Positions 1 to 9,362 of a stretch of DNA of 64,000 nucleotides are shown here, piece by piece. This DNA is from Brevundimonas diminuta 3F5N (lineage in GTDB: Bacteria; Pseudomonadota; Alphaproteobacteria; Caulobacterales; Caulobacteraceae). The position numbers were made by a program, and so were the translations under genes. The stretch lies in contig NZ_FUIE01000057.1 of the NCBI RefSeq assembly GCF_900163625.1, forward strand, positions 60,038 to 124,037, read 5' to 3'. The notes under the pieces were generated by a model. That model was not told the DNA's origin, ran no database searches, and saw nothing but the letters and a program-made list of their open reading frames with translations. Each line of letters opens with the position of its first letter. Position 1 is the stretch's first letter.

Positions 1-2403
1 GCCCTGCTCGCTGGCCCAGACCACTCGTCCGCGCGTCAGGGCCATGAACTCCCAGGTGTCCGCCTCCTGCGCATAATAGGCGTCCATCGCCTCCAGCCGC
101 ACCGACACCGGCCCCTTGGACCCGGTCGGCCGCAGCCGCATATCGACCTCATACAACCCGCCCTCGGCGGTGTGGGCGGACAGGGCGGCGATGAACCGCT
201 GGGTGAAACGGCCGTAGAAGGTCTCGGCGCTCCAGCCGCGCCCGGCCGAGACCGCCTCGGGCGGCGCCGCATAGACGGTCATCAGGTCCAGGTCCGATCC
301 CGCCGTCATCTCACGCGACCCGGCCTTGCCCAGGGCCACCACGGCGACCGCGCCGTCGAAGGCCCCGCCCATCCGCTCGGCCTCAGCCAGAGCCGCCGGG
401 GCCAGCCCCTTCATGCAGGCGTCGGCCAGGGAGGTATAGGTCAGTCCGGCCTGCTCGGCCGTGGTCCGGCCGGTGACGACATGCATGCCGATGCGGAAGG
501 TCTGTTCGCGGTGCAGGCGGCGCACGGCGTTCATGGCCCCTTCGAAATCGCCGGCTTCATGCGCCTCGCGCACCACCTGGTCAGCCAGGCCGGTGTCGGT
601 GCCCAGGGCCGTCATGAAGCGCGCGTCCAGCACCCCGTCCAGCGCCTGCGGCTGACGCCCCAGCGCCCGCGCCAGTCGCGGCGCGAAGGCCATGACCCCG
701 ACCACCAGGTCGAACAGCTTGGGCTGATTGAGGAACAACGCCTGCACCTGCACCCCGGCGCTAAGGCCCGAGAAGAAGACGGCGAACCGGCGGAAGGCCG
801 CGTCCGGCGCCCCCGTCTTGGCCACCGCCGTCAGCAGTTGCGGCGCCAGGCGCGTGAACAGTTCACGTCCCCGCGCCGTGCGCGTGGCCTGGATGCGGCC
901 GTGGTGCCAGCTGCGGATCGTGTCCGACACCGTGGCGGGCTCGGAAAAGCCCATGCGCGCCAGCGTCTCCAGCGTGCCGGGGTCGTTCTCCACCCCCGTG
1001 AACACCAGACTGCCGTAGGGCGAGGACAGGTCTTCGCCGCCCTCGAACAGTTCGCCATAGCGGGCGTTGACCCGCATCAGCAGGCGCTCGATCTCCGTAT
1101 CGAAGGCGGCCAGATCGCCCTGCCCCGCCAGAGCCGCCACATCGGCGCGCCGTTCGGGATCGACGGGCAGGATATGCGTCTGCTCGTCCGCCAGCATCTG
1201 CGCCCGATGCTCCAGCGCGCGCAGCTCGACATAGGCGGCGCGCAGTTCGTCACGCGCTTCGGGTGCGACGTGGCCGGCCTCGGTCAGGGCGTCCAGCGCC
1301 TCCAGGGTGCGCGGCGAGCGCAAGGACCGGTCGCGGCCGCCCAGGATCAGCTGCTGGGTCTGGACGTAGAACTCGATCTCACGGATGCCGCCCCGGCCCA
1401 GCTTCAGATTGGCGCCCGCCGCCTCCAAGCCCTCGCCGGTCTTGTGGACGTGGATCTGTTTCTTGATCGACTGGATGTCGAGCACGGCCTGATAATCCAG
1501 GCTGCGACGCCAGATGTAGGGGACCAGCGCCTTCAGGAAATCAGCGCCCTCGACCGCATCCCCGGCGCAGACGCGGGCCTTGATGAAGGCCGCCCGCTCC
1601 CAGTTCTGGCCGACAGATTCGTAGTAGGCCAGCGCCATCGGCGCCGCGACCACGGGCGGGGTCGAGGACGGGTCGGGCCTCAGCCGCAGATCGACGCGGA
1701 AGACGTAGCCGTCCGCCGTCCGCTCGGCCAACAGGGCCGTCACCCCCTGCGCCAGGCGGTTGACGAAGCCCTGCATCTCGACGCCCTCGGACAGGGCGGT
1801 TTCCAGCGTCTCCGGCTCGTAGAACAGCGACAGGTCGATGTCCGAGGAATAGTTCAACTCGAACGCCCCGCCCTTGCCCATGGCCAGGACGAACAGGCCC
1901 GGAACCGGCCCGCGCGGATCGTCGGGCGTCGCGATCAACCGCCCGCGTCTGCGCCAGTCGTCGGCCGTGATCCTCAGCGCCGCCCGCGCCGCTGCATCGG
2001 CGAACCGCGACAGGGCGCCCGTCACCTGATCCAGATCCCAGACGCCGCCCAGGTCGCACAGGGCGGTCAAAAGATGCAGTTCCGCCTTCAGCCAGCGCAG
2101 CGGCGCCTTGGCCTCGTCCGGGGCGGCCGTCAGGGCGTCGCTGGCGGCCAGAATCTCCGCCAGCAGCGCCTCGGGATCGCTGTCCAGCGTCCGCCGCAGC
2201 CGATCCGGCCAGCGCCGCGCCAAGCCCGCCAGATAAGGCGAGGCGGCGAAGACGGGCTCCAGCGCCGCCCATGCCGCGTCCAGCGTCGCGCGCCAGCCGT
2301 CAGCGTCCGCCGTCTCGGCCAGCCGCTCGTGCAGGCGAGCCGCCGCATCGGCGTCACGCACGGGGCCGCACGGCTGCAACCGCGTCGCCAGAGCTTCGCT
2401 CAC
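1..2403 (-). CDS. glnE: GlnE, bifunctional glutamine synthetase adenylyltransferase/deadenylase (partial)
   Basis: GlnE adenylylates and deadenylylates glutamine synthetase in the cytosol, in response to PII and glutamine. About 801 codons are visible; the C-terminal part lies beyond position 1, as expected for a family of about 950 residues. The frame reads through a nucleotidyltransferase core with MGKGGAFELNYSSDIDLS (GxG plus the DxD metal pair) and later KLGRGGIREIEFYVQTQQ, a hallmark GlnE block. The start is a GTG at 2403-2401 that overlaps the TGA of the upstream kinase in a GTGA tetranucleotide, so translation is probably coupled. Long open frames on the opposite strand here are composition artefacts. 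Confidence 0.93.
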   Translation of the reverse strand, partial: MSEALATRLQPCGPVRDADAAARLHERLAETADADGWRATLDAAWAALEPVFAASPYLAGLARRWPDRLRRTLDSDPEALLAEILAASDALTAAPDEAKAPLRWLKAELHLLTALCDLGGVWDLDQVTGALSRFADAAARAALRITADDWRRRGRLIATPDDPRGPVPGLFVLAMGKGGAFELNYSSDIDLSLFYEPETLETALSEGVEMQGFVNRLAQGVTALLAERTADGYVFRVDLRLRPDPSSTPPVVAAPMALAYYESVGQNWERAAFIKARVCAGDAVEGADFLKALVPYIWRRSLDYQAVLDIQSIKKQIHVHKTGEGLEAAGANLKLGRGGIREIEFYVQTQQLILGGRDRSLRSPRTLEALDALTEAGHVAPEARDELRAAYVELRALEHRAQMLADEQTHILPVDPERRADVAALAGQGDLAAFDTEIERLLMRVNARYGELFEGGEDLSSPYGSLVFTGVENDPGTLETLARMGFSEPATVSDTIRSWHHGRIQATRTARGRELFTRLAPQLLTAVAKTGAPDAAFRRFAVFFSGLSAGVQVQALFLNQPKLFDLVVGVMAFAPRLARALGRQPQALDGVLDARFMTALGTDTGLADQVVREAHEAGDFEGAMNAVRRLHREQTFRIGMHVVTGRTTAEQAGLTYTSLADACMKGLAPAALAEAERMGGAFDGAVAVVALGKAGSREMTAGSDLDLMTVYAAPPEAVSAGRGWSAETFYGRFTQRFIAALSAHTAEGGLYEVDMRLRPTGSKGPVSVRLEAMDAYYAQEADTWEFMALTRGRVVWASEQG

Positions 2404-3836
2404 GCCTCGGCCTCAAGCGCCCGACTGGCGGCGGGCAGGATCAGGGCCACGCGCAAGCCCGGTCCGCGTCCGTCATAGGCGCCCGGCCCTTCGTCCAGCT
2501 GGATGCGGCCGCCATGCGCCTCGGCCACCGCGGTGACCAGCGACAGGCCCAGGCCCGAACCCGGCTCGGTGCGGCTGTTGTCCAGACGCACGAAGCGTTG
2601 CAGCACGCGCTCGCGATCCTCGTCCGGCACGCCGGGTCCGTTGTCCGTGACCGAGAACTCCACATCGCCCGAAGAGCGCCGCCGTGCGCGGAACATCACC
2701 GCCCCGCCCTCGGGCGTATATTTGATGGCGTTGTCGATCAGATTGGCCAGCGCCTGGGCCAGGAAGGGCTGGTTGCCCTCGATCATCAGCCCCTTCTGGA
2801 TTTCGGCGGCGAACTCCAGCCCCTTGTCCTCGCCCGCCGGTTCGTAGAGCTCGGCCATGTCAGAGGCCAGGTCGGCGGCGTCGAACACCTTGGGATCGGG
2901 CGCCCCGCCCGCCTGCAACCGGGCGATGGCCAGCACGGTGTTGAAGGTCTTCAGCAAAGCGTCCGCCTCGTCCAGCGCCACGCCCAGGGCGTCCACGCCC
3001 GACGTCCGCCCCGCCTCGGCGTCGATCAGGGCGACCTCCATCTTGGCCTTCATCCGGTTCAGCGGCGTGCGCAGGTCGTGGGCGATGGCGTCCCCGGCGT
3101 GGCGGATCGAGGCCATGGAGCCTTCCAGCCGGTCCAGCATCCCGTTCAGGCCCTCGGCCAGCTCGTCCAGCTCGTCGCCGGAATGGCGGATCGGCACGCG
3201 CGTCTTCAGATCGCCCTCCTGCACCGCCGCCACAACGCGGTTCAGGCCGGCCATGGCCCGTTCGACGCCTCGGCTGATCCACAGCCCGCCGCCGACGCCC
3301 AGCACCAGCACCATGACCATCGCCCCCCACAGGGCCTGGGTCAGCCGCGCCAGATAGGCCTCGATGTCGCCGATGTCCTCGCCGACGAACAGGTGTTCGC
3401 CGCCAGACAGAGTGGTTTCCACGCCGATGGCGCCGCGACGGCGCACGCGCCCGTCCTCGTCCGTGTCGGTCAGGCGAAAGTCATCCCAGCGCGCCGTCGA
3501 TGGCGGCGCATCCGCCTTGGGCGGGTCCAGCGGCGATTCCGAGACATTGCCGGTGATGACAGAACGATCCGGCGCCATCAGCAGATAGAGGTAGGGGCCG
3601 CCCTTCAGCGTGCGTTCGACCAGCACCTGGTTCAAGGCGTCGCGGCCCCGCGTGCGATAGACGGCGGTCAGCCCCTCGACCTCGGCCTTGACGCTGGCCT
3701 CCGCCCGCGCCCGCGCCTCGGACGCCGAGGCGAAATAGACATAGGCCAGCACCGCACTGGCCGTCGCCACGAACAGCGCCAGAAACAACAGCGTCAGCCG
3801 GAAGGGCGTACGGCGGAAGAGCGAGGGGAGTTTCAT
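2400..3836 (-). CDS. sensor histidine kinase (HAMP-HisKA-HATPase)
   Basis: This is a 478-residue membrane sensor kinase. Residues about 13-33 form the first membrane segment. A periplasmic domain follows, then a second segment near 165-190, a HAMP linker, a dimerisation box AHDLRTPLNRMKAKM with the phosphoacceptor His, an N box NLIDNAIKYTPEGG, a G1 box DNGPGVPDEDRERV and a G2 box GSGLGLSLV. It starts 9 bases after the stop of the OmpR-type regulator upstream and overlaps glnE by 4 bases. It is therefore the cognate kinase in a degP-regulator-kinase-glnE transcription unit. The signal is unknown; the adjacent DegP suggests envelope stress, which is inference only. Confidence 0.92.
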   Translation of the reverse strand: MKLPSLFRRTPFRLTLLFLALFVATASAVLAYVYFASASEARARAEASVKAEVEGLTAVYRTRGRDALNQVLVERTLKGGPYLYLLMAPDRSVITGNVSESPLDPPKADAPPSTARWDDFRLTDTDEDGRVRRRGAIGVETTLSGGEHLFVGEDIGDIEAYLARLTQALWGAMVMVLVLGVGGGLWISRGVERAMAGLNRVVAAVQEGDLKTRVPIRHSGDELDELAEGLNGMLDRLEGSMASIRHAGDAIAHDLRTPLNRMKAKMEVALIDAEAGRTSGVDALGVALDEADALLKTFNTVLAIARLQAGGAPDPKVFDAADLASDMAELYEPAGEDKGLEFAAEIQKGLMIEGNQPFLAQALANLIDNAIKYTPEGGAVMFRARRRSSGDVEFSVTDNGPGVPDEDRERVLQRFVRLDNSRTEPGSGLGLSLVTAVAEAHGGRIQLDEGPGAYDGRGPGLRVALILPAASRALEAEA

Positions 3837-3845
3837 GCCGGGGCC

Positions 3846-4517
3846 TTACGCCTCCAGCCGGTACCCCGCGCCGCGCACGGTCTGCAGCATGGCCTTGTCG
3901 AAGCCCTTGTCGATCTTCGAGCGCAGGCGGCTGATGTGCACGTCGATGACGTTGGTCTGAGGGTCGAAGTGATACTCCCAGACCTTCTCCAGCAGCATGG
4001 TGCGCGTGACCGACTGGCCCGCGTGGCGCATCAGAAATTCCAGCAGTTGGAACTCGCGCGGCTGCAGGTCGATCTCCTGGCCGTTGCGGTGAACGGTGCG
4101 GGCGATCAGGTTCATCTCCAGCTCGCCGACCTTGAGCACGGTCTGCACCCCGCCCGTCTCACGACGGCGCGACAGGGCCTCGACCCGCGCGACCAGTTCA
4201 GCCAGGGCGTAGGGCTTGACCAGATAGTCATCGGCGCCCGCCTTCAGGCCCGTGACGCGGTCCTCGACCTCGCCCAGGGCCGACAGGAACAGGACCGGCG
4301 TCTGATCGCCGCCCTTGCGCACCATCTCGACCATGCCCACACCATCCAGGCGCGGCATCATGCGGTCCACGACATAGACGTCGTAGCCGCCCTTCTGCGT
4401 TTCCAGCAGGCCGAAGGCGCCGTCCACGGCGTGGGTGACCTCATGCCCGGCCTCGCTCAGGCCGCGCACCATGGCGGTCGCGGCTTCAGCGTCGTCCTCA
4501 ACCACCAGAATACGCAT
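3846..4517 (-). CDS. OmpR/PhoB-family response regulator
   Basis: This is a 223-residue two-component regulator. The receiver domain begins MRILVVEDDAEAATA (acidic pocket) and has the phosphoacceptor Asp in YVVDRMMPRLDG and the conserved Lys in DYLVKPYAL. A C-terminal winged helix (residues about 125-220) has the family motif ending VRGAGYRLEA. I chose the ATG at 4517 because a GGGAGG ribosome site lies four bases upstream; a TTG four codons earlier is in frame but overlaps that site. It lies between the protease gene (65 bases upstream) and its kinase (9 bases downstream). Confidence 0.92.
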   Translation of the reverse strand: MRILVVEDDAEAATAMVRGLSEAGHEVTHAVDGAFGLLETQKGGYDVYVVDRMMPRLDGVGMVEMVRKGGDQTPVLFLSALGEVEDRVTGLKAGADDYLVKPYALAELVARVEALSRRRETGGVQTVLKVGELEMNLIARTVHRNGQEIDLQPREFQLLEFLMRHAGQSVTRTMLLEKVWEYHFDPQTNVIDVHISRLRSKIDKGFDKAMLQTVRGAGYRLEA

Positions 4518-4582
4518 GCAGCCTCCCAAAAAAGATTCGGCGGCGATGTTAGCGCATCGCCGCCGATCTCGTGAGTTACGCC

Positions 4583-6136
4583 TTATTCAGACTTGGCGAA
4601 GGGCAGAACGACCGGCGTGTTCCCCGCCGACGTTCGCACCAGCAGCAGGACGCCAGGTCGGTTGGCTGACCGCGCGGCCTCGACGGCATCGCGGAACTCC
4701 TTCACCGAAGAAACCGCACGACCGTTGGCCTGAACCACGACGAAGCCCGGGCGGAAGCCCAGACGCCCAGCGCGCGACTGGGCGTCGATCGCCGTGATGA
4801 CCACCCCGCGCGTCTCGGCAGGGAGTTCGAAACGGCTACGCAGGGCGGCGCTGATCGGCGCGACCGTCATGCCTTCGATCTTCTCGCCCGCCACGGCTTC
4901 AGGCGTATCCGGCGTCGTCGCATCATCACTTTCGGCCTCGGCGGCGCCGAGGTTGGCGGGACGGGTGCCCGCGCGAACATTGATGGTCTGACGGCGCCCC
5001 TCGCGCAGCAGCTCGAGCCGCAGCACGTCGCCGGGCTTCGCAGAGCCCACCGCGCGGGTCAGTTCATTGCTGCCGATGATCGGACGGCCGTTCAGCGAGA
5101 CGACGACGTCGCCCGCCTGCAGCCCGCCCTGCTCGCCCGGCGCGCCCGCCGTCACCTCGGTGATGTAGGCGCCCTTAGTGCCTTCCGGCAGACCCAGGCT
5201 CTCGCGATACTCATTGGTCAGATTGCCGATCGTCACGCCCAGATAGCCGCGCTCGATCTTCTCGCCGCGCATCAGGCGATCCGTGGTGTCCTTGGCGATT
5301 CCGGCGGGAATGGCGAAGCCGATGCCGACCGAACCGCCCGTCGGCGAGAAGATCGCCGTATTCACGCCGATGACGCGACCATAGATGTCGAAGGTCGGGC
5401 CGCCCGAGTTGCCCCGGTTGATGGCGGCGTCGATCTGAATGAAGTCGGTGTAGGGGTTTTCATTTCCTCCGATGGCGCGCGACTTGGCCGAGACAATGCC
5501 CGCCGTCGCCGTACCGCCCAGGCCGAAGGGGTTGCCCACGGCGATGACCCAGTCGCCGACGCGCGGCTCGGCCTTGTCCTCAAAGGAGACGAAGGGGAAG
5601 GCCGACCCTTCGACTTTGATGACCGCCAGATCCGTCAGCGGGTCGCGGCCGATCAGGCGCGCTTTCAGCTCGCGCTCGTCGTTCAGGCGAACCGTGATCT
5701 CTTCGGCGTTTTCGACGACGTGGTTGTTCGTCACGATGAAGCCGTCAGCCGAGATGAAGAAGCCCGAACCGGCGCCTGCGGCCAGTTGGGTGTTGTCTTC
5801 CTCACCCTCGCCCGAACCGCCCGGCGCGCCGGGGATGGGCACGGCGCCGAAGCCCGGAATCTGGAACACGCCGCGCGGGCGCTGGACGCGGGTCTTCACG
5901 TCGATCTGCACCACGGCGGGGGCGACCTGCTGGAAGATGTCGGCGAAGCTGAGCGGCGCGCCCTGCGGCGGGGCGAACGCCAATGCTCCGGCGCCGGCCG
6001 AGGGAACCAGCTGTCCGACCTTGGCGGCGGGCGCGGCTTCGGCGCCCGGCCAGGTGATGACCCCGCCCGCCGTCGCGGCGGCGGCGAAGGTCAGGCCGAC
6101 AGCGGCCCCCAGAATGAACTCCTTGCGTTTCAGCAT
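4583..6136 (-). CDS. degP: DegP/HtrA-family periplasmic serine protease
   Basis: This is a 517-residue Do-type protease that degrades or chaperones misfolded envelope proteins in the periplasm. An N-terminal hydrophobic segment (residues 7-29) acts as signal or anchor. The trypsin-like domain has a visible triad: His139 in TNNHVVENAE, Asp169 in DPLTDLAVIKVE and Ser244 in RGNSGGPTF. Two PDZ domains follow (about 285-380 and 415-510). The ATG at 6136 is preferred over an in-frame ATG 25 codons upstream, because AAGGA precedes it at good spacing and the residues before it do not look like a leader. It probably heads the operon with the two-component genes and glnE. Confidence 0.93.
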   Translation of the reverse strand: MLKRKEFILGAAVGLTFAAAATAGGVITWPGAEAAPAAKVGQLVPSAGAGALAFAPPQGAPLSFADIFQQVAPAVVQIDVKTRVQRPRGVFQIPGFGAVPIPGAPGGSGEGEEDNTQLAAGAGSGFFISADGFIVTNNHVVENAEEITVRLNDERELKARLIGRDPLTDLAVIKVEGSAFPFVSFEDKAEPRVGDWVIAVGNPFGLGGTATAGIVSAKSRAIGGNENPYTDFIQIDAAINRGNSGGPTFDIYGRVIGVNTAIFSPTGGSVGIGFAIPAGIAKDTTDRLMRGEKIERGYLGVTIGNLTNEYRESLGLPEGTKGAYITEVTAGAPGEQGGLQAGDVVVSLNGRPIIGSNELTRAVGSAKPGDVLRLELLREGRRQTINVRAGTRPANLGAAEAESDDATTPDTPEAVAGEKIEGMTVAPISAALRSRFELPAETRGVVITAIDAQSRAGRLGFRPGFVVVQANGRAVSSVKEFRDAVEAARSANRPGVLLLVRTSAGNTPVVLPFAKSE

Positions 6137-6308
6137 CGTCGTCCTTGCAGTCTTTACTGGCGGATACGGAAAAGCTCCGTTCGCCCATGAATATAGGGCG
6201 TTACGCCTCAAGCCAATGCACGCCCTCGCGATGATTGTTCCTGATCGACGTTCGCGGTGTGGCGTAGCTGCGTCAGGAAGGCGGCGAAAGGCTTTCCAAA
6301 TGGACAGG

Positions 6309-6788
6309 CTAGGACTTTTCGTCGTCCGCCGTTAGGGCGGCCAGGGCGCGTTCTTCTTCCGGCGTCAGGGGCGCAGCCTCGCCCGCACTGCGTCGGCGCG
6401 CCCGCAGGACCAGCACCACGCCCGCCCCCGCCGCCAGAACGAACGGGCCGAACCACAACAGCCAGGTGCCGATCCGCAGCGGCGGCTGGAACAGCACATA
6501 GTCGCCGTAGCGACGCAGCAGGTCGGCCTTGATCTCGTCGTCCGTCTTGCCGGCGGCGATCTGTTCGCGCACCAGGCCGCGCAGATCGGCGGCGATGCCC
6601 GCCGGGCTGTCGGCGATCGACTCATGCTGGCAGACGACGCAGCGGATATCGCCGAACAGGGCGCGGGCGCGGGCTTCCTGGGCCGGGTCAGTCAGCGGAC
6701 GATCCGGCGCAGGCGGCGGCTCGGCCACAGCAGGCGCGGCGGCGCCGGCCAGCAGGACGGCTGCGAACAGGGCGGCGGCGCGCCTCAC
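6309..6788 (-). CDS. ccmH: CcmH, cytochrome c-type biogenesis protein
   Basis: This is a 159-residue membrane-anchored thiol oxidoreductase that keeps apocytochrome c CXXC cysteines reduced for haem ligation. It has a signal peptide (residues 1-22), the redox motif CVVC (Cys50, Cys53) in the typical block FGDIRCVVCQHES, and a single membrane helix near 110-130 followed by a short charged tail. It starts at a GTG at 6788 overlapping the ccmF TGA (GTGA). The same frame is open for a further 460 codons upstream, but that part is a shadow of ccmF. Order ccmI-E-F-H matches the alphaproteobacterial cycHJKL cluster, in which ccmG sits elsewhere. Confidence 0.93.
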   Translation of the reverse strand: MRRAAALFAAVLLAGAAAPAVAEPPPAPDRPLTDPAQEARARALFGDIRCVVCQHESIADSPAGIAADLRGLVREQIAAGKTDDEIKADLLRRYGDYVLFQPPLRIGTWLLWFGPFVLAAGAGVVLVLRARRRSAGEAAPLTPEEERALAALTADDEKS

Positions 6789-8794
6789 GCCTGCGCCTCC
6801 ACAGGCTCGCCCGGCTTGGCGGCCTTCTTCACGCGCGAGCCCGCCCCGACGCGCAGGCGCCGGTCCAGCAGGGAGATCAGCCCGCCCAGCGCCATCAGCG
6901 CCGGCCCCAGGAAGATCAGCCGCGCCCAGGGGTTGTAATAGATGCGCACGATCCAGGCGCGCTCGCCGTCGTCGGTCGCCGCGCGGTCGCCCATGACCGC
7001 GTAGACGTCGTCCAGCCCGCGGAAGTCGAGGCCGACCTCGGTCGTCGTCTGGCCGCCCGCCGGGAAGAAGCGGCGCTCGGCGGTGATGACGCGCTCGGGC
7101 GCGCGGCCGTCGACCGGCATGATGGTCAGGCGGCCCTGCTCGGCCAGATAGTTCGGCCCTTCGATGACCTCGACCGCGTCCAGCCGCGCCTTCCACGGCC
7201 CGGCGGCGACTTCCCCGCCCAGCGGCAGGGCGGCGGCGGTCTCGGCCTTGAAGCTGGTCTCGACCACGGCGCCCAGAATGAAGACGCCCAGACCGGCGTG
7301 GGCCAGCGCCATGCCCCAGGCGCCCAGCGGCAGGCCCTTGGCCCGGCGCAGGGTCTCGGCCAAAGGCGCGCGGAAGGCCTTGGTCCGCACGCCCAGCTCC
7401 GCCAGCGCCCCGCCGATCAGCCAGGCGCCGACACCGAAGCCCGCAGCGGCCAGCGCCTTCTTCGGATCGAACAGGAAGAAGGCGGCGAAGGCGGCGGCGA
7501 CGGCGAGAGCGGCCGCCAGCCACAGGCGCTGCAAGGCCCCCTTCAGGTCGCCCCGCTTCCACGCCAGCAGCGGCCCGGCGGGCAGGATCAGGCAGGCGAC
7601 GATCATCAACGGGTTGAAGACGGCGTTGAAATAGGGCGGGCCGACCGAGATGGTCGCCCCCGTCACGCCCTCCAGAATGAGCGGGTAGAGGGTGCCCAGC
7701 AGCACGGTCGCCGCCGCCGCTGTCAGGAACAGGTTGTTCAGCACCAACGCGCCCTCTCGGCTGACCGGGGCGAAGGCGGCGCCCGACCGAATGGCCGGGG
7801 CGCGCAGGGCGAACAGGATGAAGGCTGCGCCCGCCGCCAGCCCCAGGATGGCCAGCAGCATCATCCCCCGCTGGGGATCGACGGCGAAGGCGTGCACGCT
7901 GGTCAGCACGCCCGAGCGCACCAGGAAGGCCCCCAGCATGGAGAAGGTGAAGGCCAGGATCGCCAGGAAGACGGTCCAGCCCGCCAGCGCCCCGCGCCGC
8001 TCGGTGACGATGGCCGAGTGCAGCAGAGCCGCGCCCGCCAGCCACGGCATGAAGCTGGCGTTCTCGACCGGGTCCCAGAACCACCAGCCGCCCCAGCCCA
8101 GTTCGTAATAGGCCCAGAAGGAACCGAGCGCGATGCCGACGGTCAGCAGGGCCCAGGACGCCAGCGCCCACGGCCGCACCCAGCGGCCCCAGGCCGGATC
8201 AACGCGCTTCTCGATCAGGGCGGCCACCGCCAGCGAGAAGCAGACCGAAAACCCGACATAGCCGCCGTAGAGCAGCGGCGGGTGCACCGCCAGCGCCGGG
8301 TCCTGCAACAGGGGGTTCAACGACGCGCCCTGCACCGGCGCCGGGTCCAGTCGGAAGAAGGGGTTGGAGGTGAAGGCGGCGAAGGCCAGGAACAGGCTCG
8401 ACAGGGCCGCCTGCACGGCTACGGCCGAGGTCTTCAGTCCGAACGGCAAGCCGCGCGCCAGCGCCAGCGCCCCGCCGAAGACCGTCATCACCAGACACCA
8501 CAGCAGCAGCGAGCCTTCATGGCTGCCCCAGGCGGCGGCGACCTTGTAGAAGACCGGCTTGTCGGTGTGGCTGTTCATGGCCACGTTCGACACTGAGAAG
8601 TCCGACACCACGAAGGCGTAGATCAGCGCCCCGAAGGCCAGAAGGATCGCCCCGGCCGAGGCCAGCATGGCGCCGCCCCCCGCCCCGGCCAGCACCGGGC
8701 TGAGCCGCAGACGTCCCGCCGTGGTCAGCGCCAGGCTCAGCACCGACAGCACCAGCGCCAGGATCAGGGCGAAGGCGCCCAGTTCGACGATCAA
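6785..8794 (-). CDS. ccmF: CcmF, haem lyase membrane subunit
   Basis: CcmF is a 669-residue polytopic inner-membrane protein that transfers haem from CcmE to apocytochrome c. It has about 15 hydrophobic segments and the WWD haem-handling motif GGWWFWDPVENASFMPWL near residue 235. The large periplasmic domain lies towards the C terminus (about 500-620). The start is TTG at 8794. No ATG fits, the N terminus aligns with the family pattern (ELGAFALILAL), and AAGGGG lies eight bases upstream. It begins 3 bases after the ccmE stop and overlaps ccmH by 4 bases. Confidence 0.95.
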   Translation of the reverse strand: MIVELGAFALILALVLSVLSLALTTAGRLRLSPVLAGAGGGAMLASAGAILLAFGALIYAFVVSDFSVSNVAMNSHTDKPVFYKVAAAWGSHEGSLLLWCLVMTVFGGALALARGLPFGLKTSAVAVQAALSSLFLAFAAFTSNPFFRLDPAPVQGASLNPLLQDPALAVHPPLLYGGYVGFSVCFSLAVAALIEKRVDPAWGRWVRPWALASWALLTVGIALGSFWAYYELGWGGWWFWDPVENASFMPWLAGAALLHSAIVTERRGALAGWTVFLAILAFTFSMLGAFLVRSGVLTSVHAFAVDPQRGMMLLAILGLAAGAAFILFALRAPAIRSGAAFAPVSREGALVLNNLFLTAAAATVLLGTLYPLILEGVTGATISVGPPYFNAVFNPLMIVACLILPAGPLLAWKRGDLKGALQRLWLAAALAVAAAFAAFFLFDPKKALAAAGFGVGAWLIGGALAELGVRTKAFRAPLAETLRRAKGLPLGAWGMALAHAGLGVFILGAVVETSFKAETAAALPLGGEVAAGPWKARLDAVEVIEGPNYLAEQGRLTIMPVDGRAPERVITAERRFFPAGGQTTTEVGLDFRGLDDVYAVMGDRAATDDGERAWIVRIYYNPWARLIFLGPALMALGGLISLLDRRLRVGAGSRVKKAAKPGEPVEAQA

Positions 8795-8797
8795 CGC

Positions 8798-9295
8798 TTA
8801 AGCCCCTTGCTGCACGGTTGCGGCGGCGGGCGCGGCCTCGCCGCCCTCGGGCCGCCACTCGCCCTTTTCCTTCAGCCGGTCGGCGACTTCGCGCGGCATA
8901 TAGGTCTCGTCGTGCTTGGCCAGAACCTGGCTGGCCTCAAAGGTGCGATCGGGGCGGAACGCCCCTTGCGCCACGATGCCCTGCCCCTCGCGGAAAAGGT
9001 CGGGCAGGTCGCCGTGATAGATCACCTGCGCCGTCGCCCCGTTGTCGGTGACGACGAAGGCGACCGAGCCGTCGGCCGCCTTGTGCACGCTGCCCGCCTC
9101 GACCAGACCGCCCAGGCGGATCATCTGGCCGGCCGGAACCTTCTGCGGCGTCACTTCCGAGGGGGAATAGAAGAAGGTCACATTGTCCTTCATCGCCCAC
9201 AGCGACAGGCCGACGGCCAGCGCCAGCACGGGCGCCGCAGCGATGACGACCCACAGTCGGCGGCGCGCCTTCGGCGATTTGGGCAACCAGCTCAT
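8798..9295 (-). CDS. ccmE: CcmE, periplasmic haem chaperone
   Basis: This is a 165-residue haem chaperone anchored by a membrane helix at residues 13-33, with a periplasmic OB-fold domain. The covalent haem-binding histidine is visible as His128 in LAKHDETYMP, with the conserved Tyr132. The C-terminal tail is Ala/Glu-rich. The ATG at 9295 (MSWLPKSPKARRR) is preferred to an in-frame upstream codon, because it gives the usual short cytoplasmic basic N terminus. The gene lies between ccmI and ccmF in the maturation operon. Confidence 0.95.
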   Translation of the reverse strand: MSWLPKSPKARRRLWVVIAAAPVLALAVGLSLWAMKDNVTFFYSPSEVTPQKVPAGQMIRLGGLVEAGSVHKAADGSVAFVVTDNGATAQVIYHGDLPDLFREGQGIVAQGAFRPDRTFEASQVLAKHDETYMPREVADRLKEKGEWRPEGGEAAPAAATVQQGA

Positions 9296-9362
9296 GTCAA
9301 CGATCCGGGGATGGCGGAAAACACCGCCGCGTATAAGGCGGGAGCAAGGGCGGGCCAACGGC

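Noticed and set aside
172..4574. Two very long plus-strand open frames (over 760 codons each) at the left end
   Set aside because: They lie opposite glnE, the kinase and the regulator, have Arg/Gln/Ala-rich composition and no motif. They are opposite-strand shadows common in GC-rich DNA.
6309..8171. A 620-codon minus-strand frame that could be a CcmH fusion
   Set aside because: Only the last 159 codons encode CcmH. The rest overlaps ccmF in another frame, and a GTGA start overlap explains the boundary.
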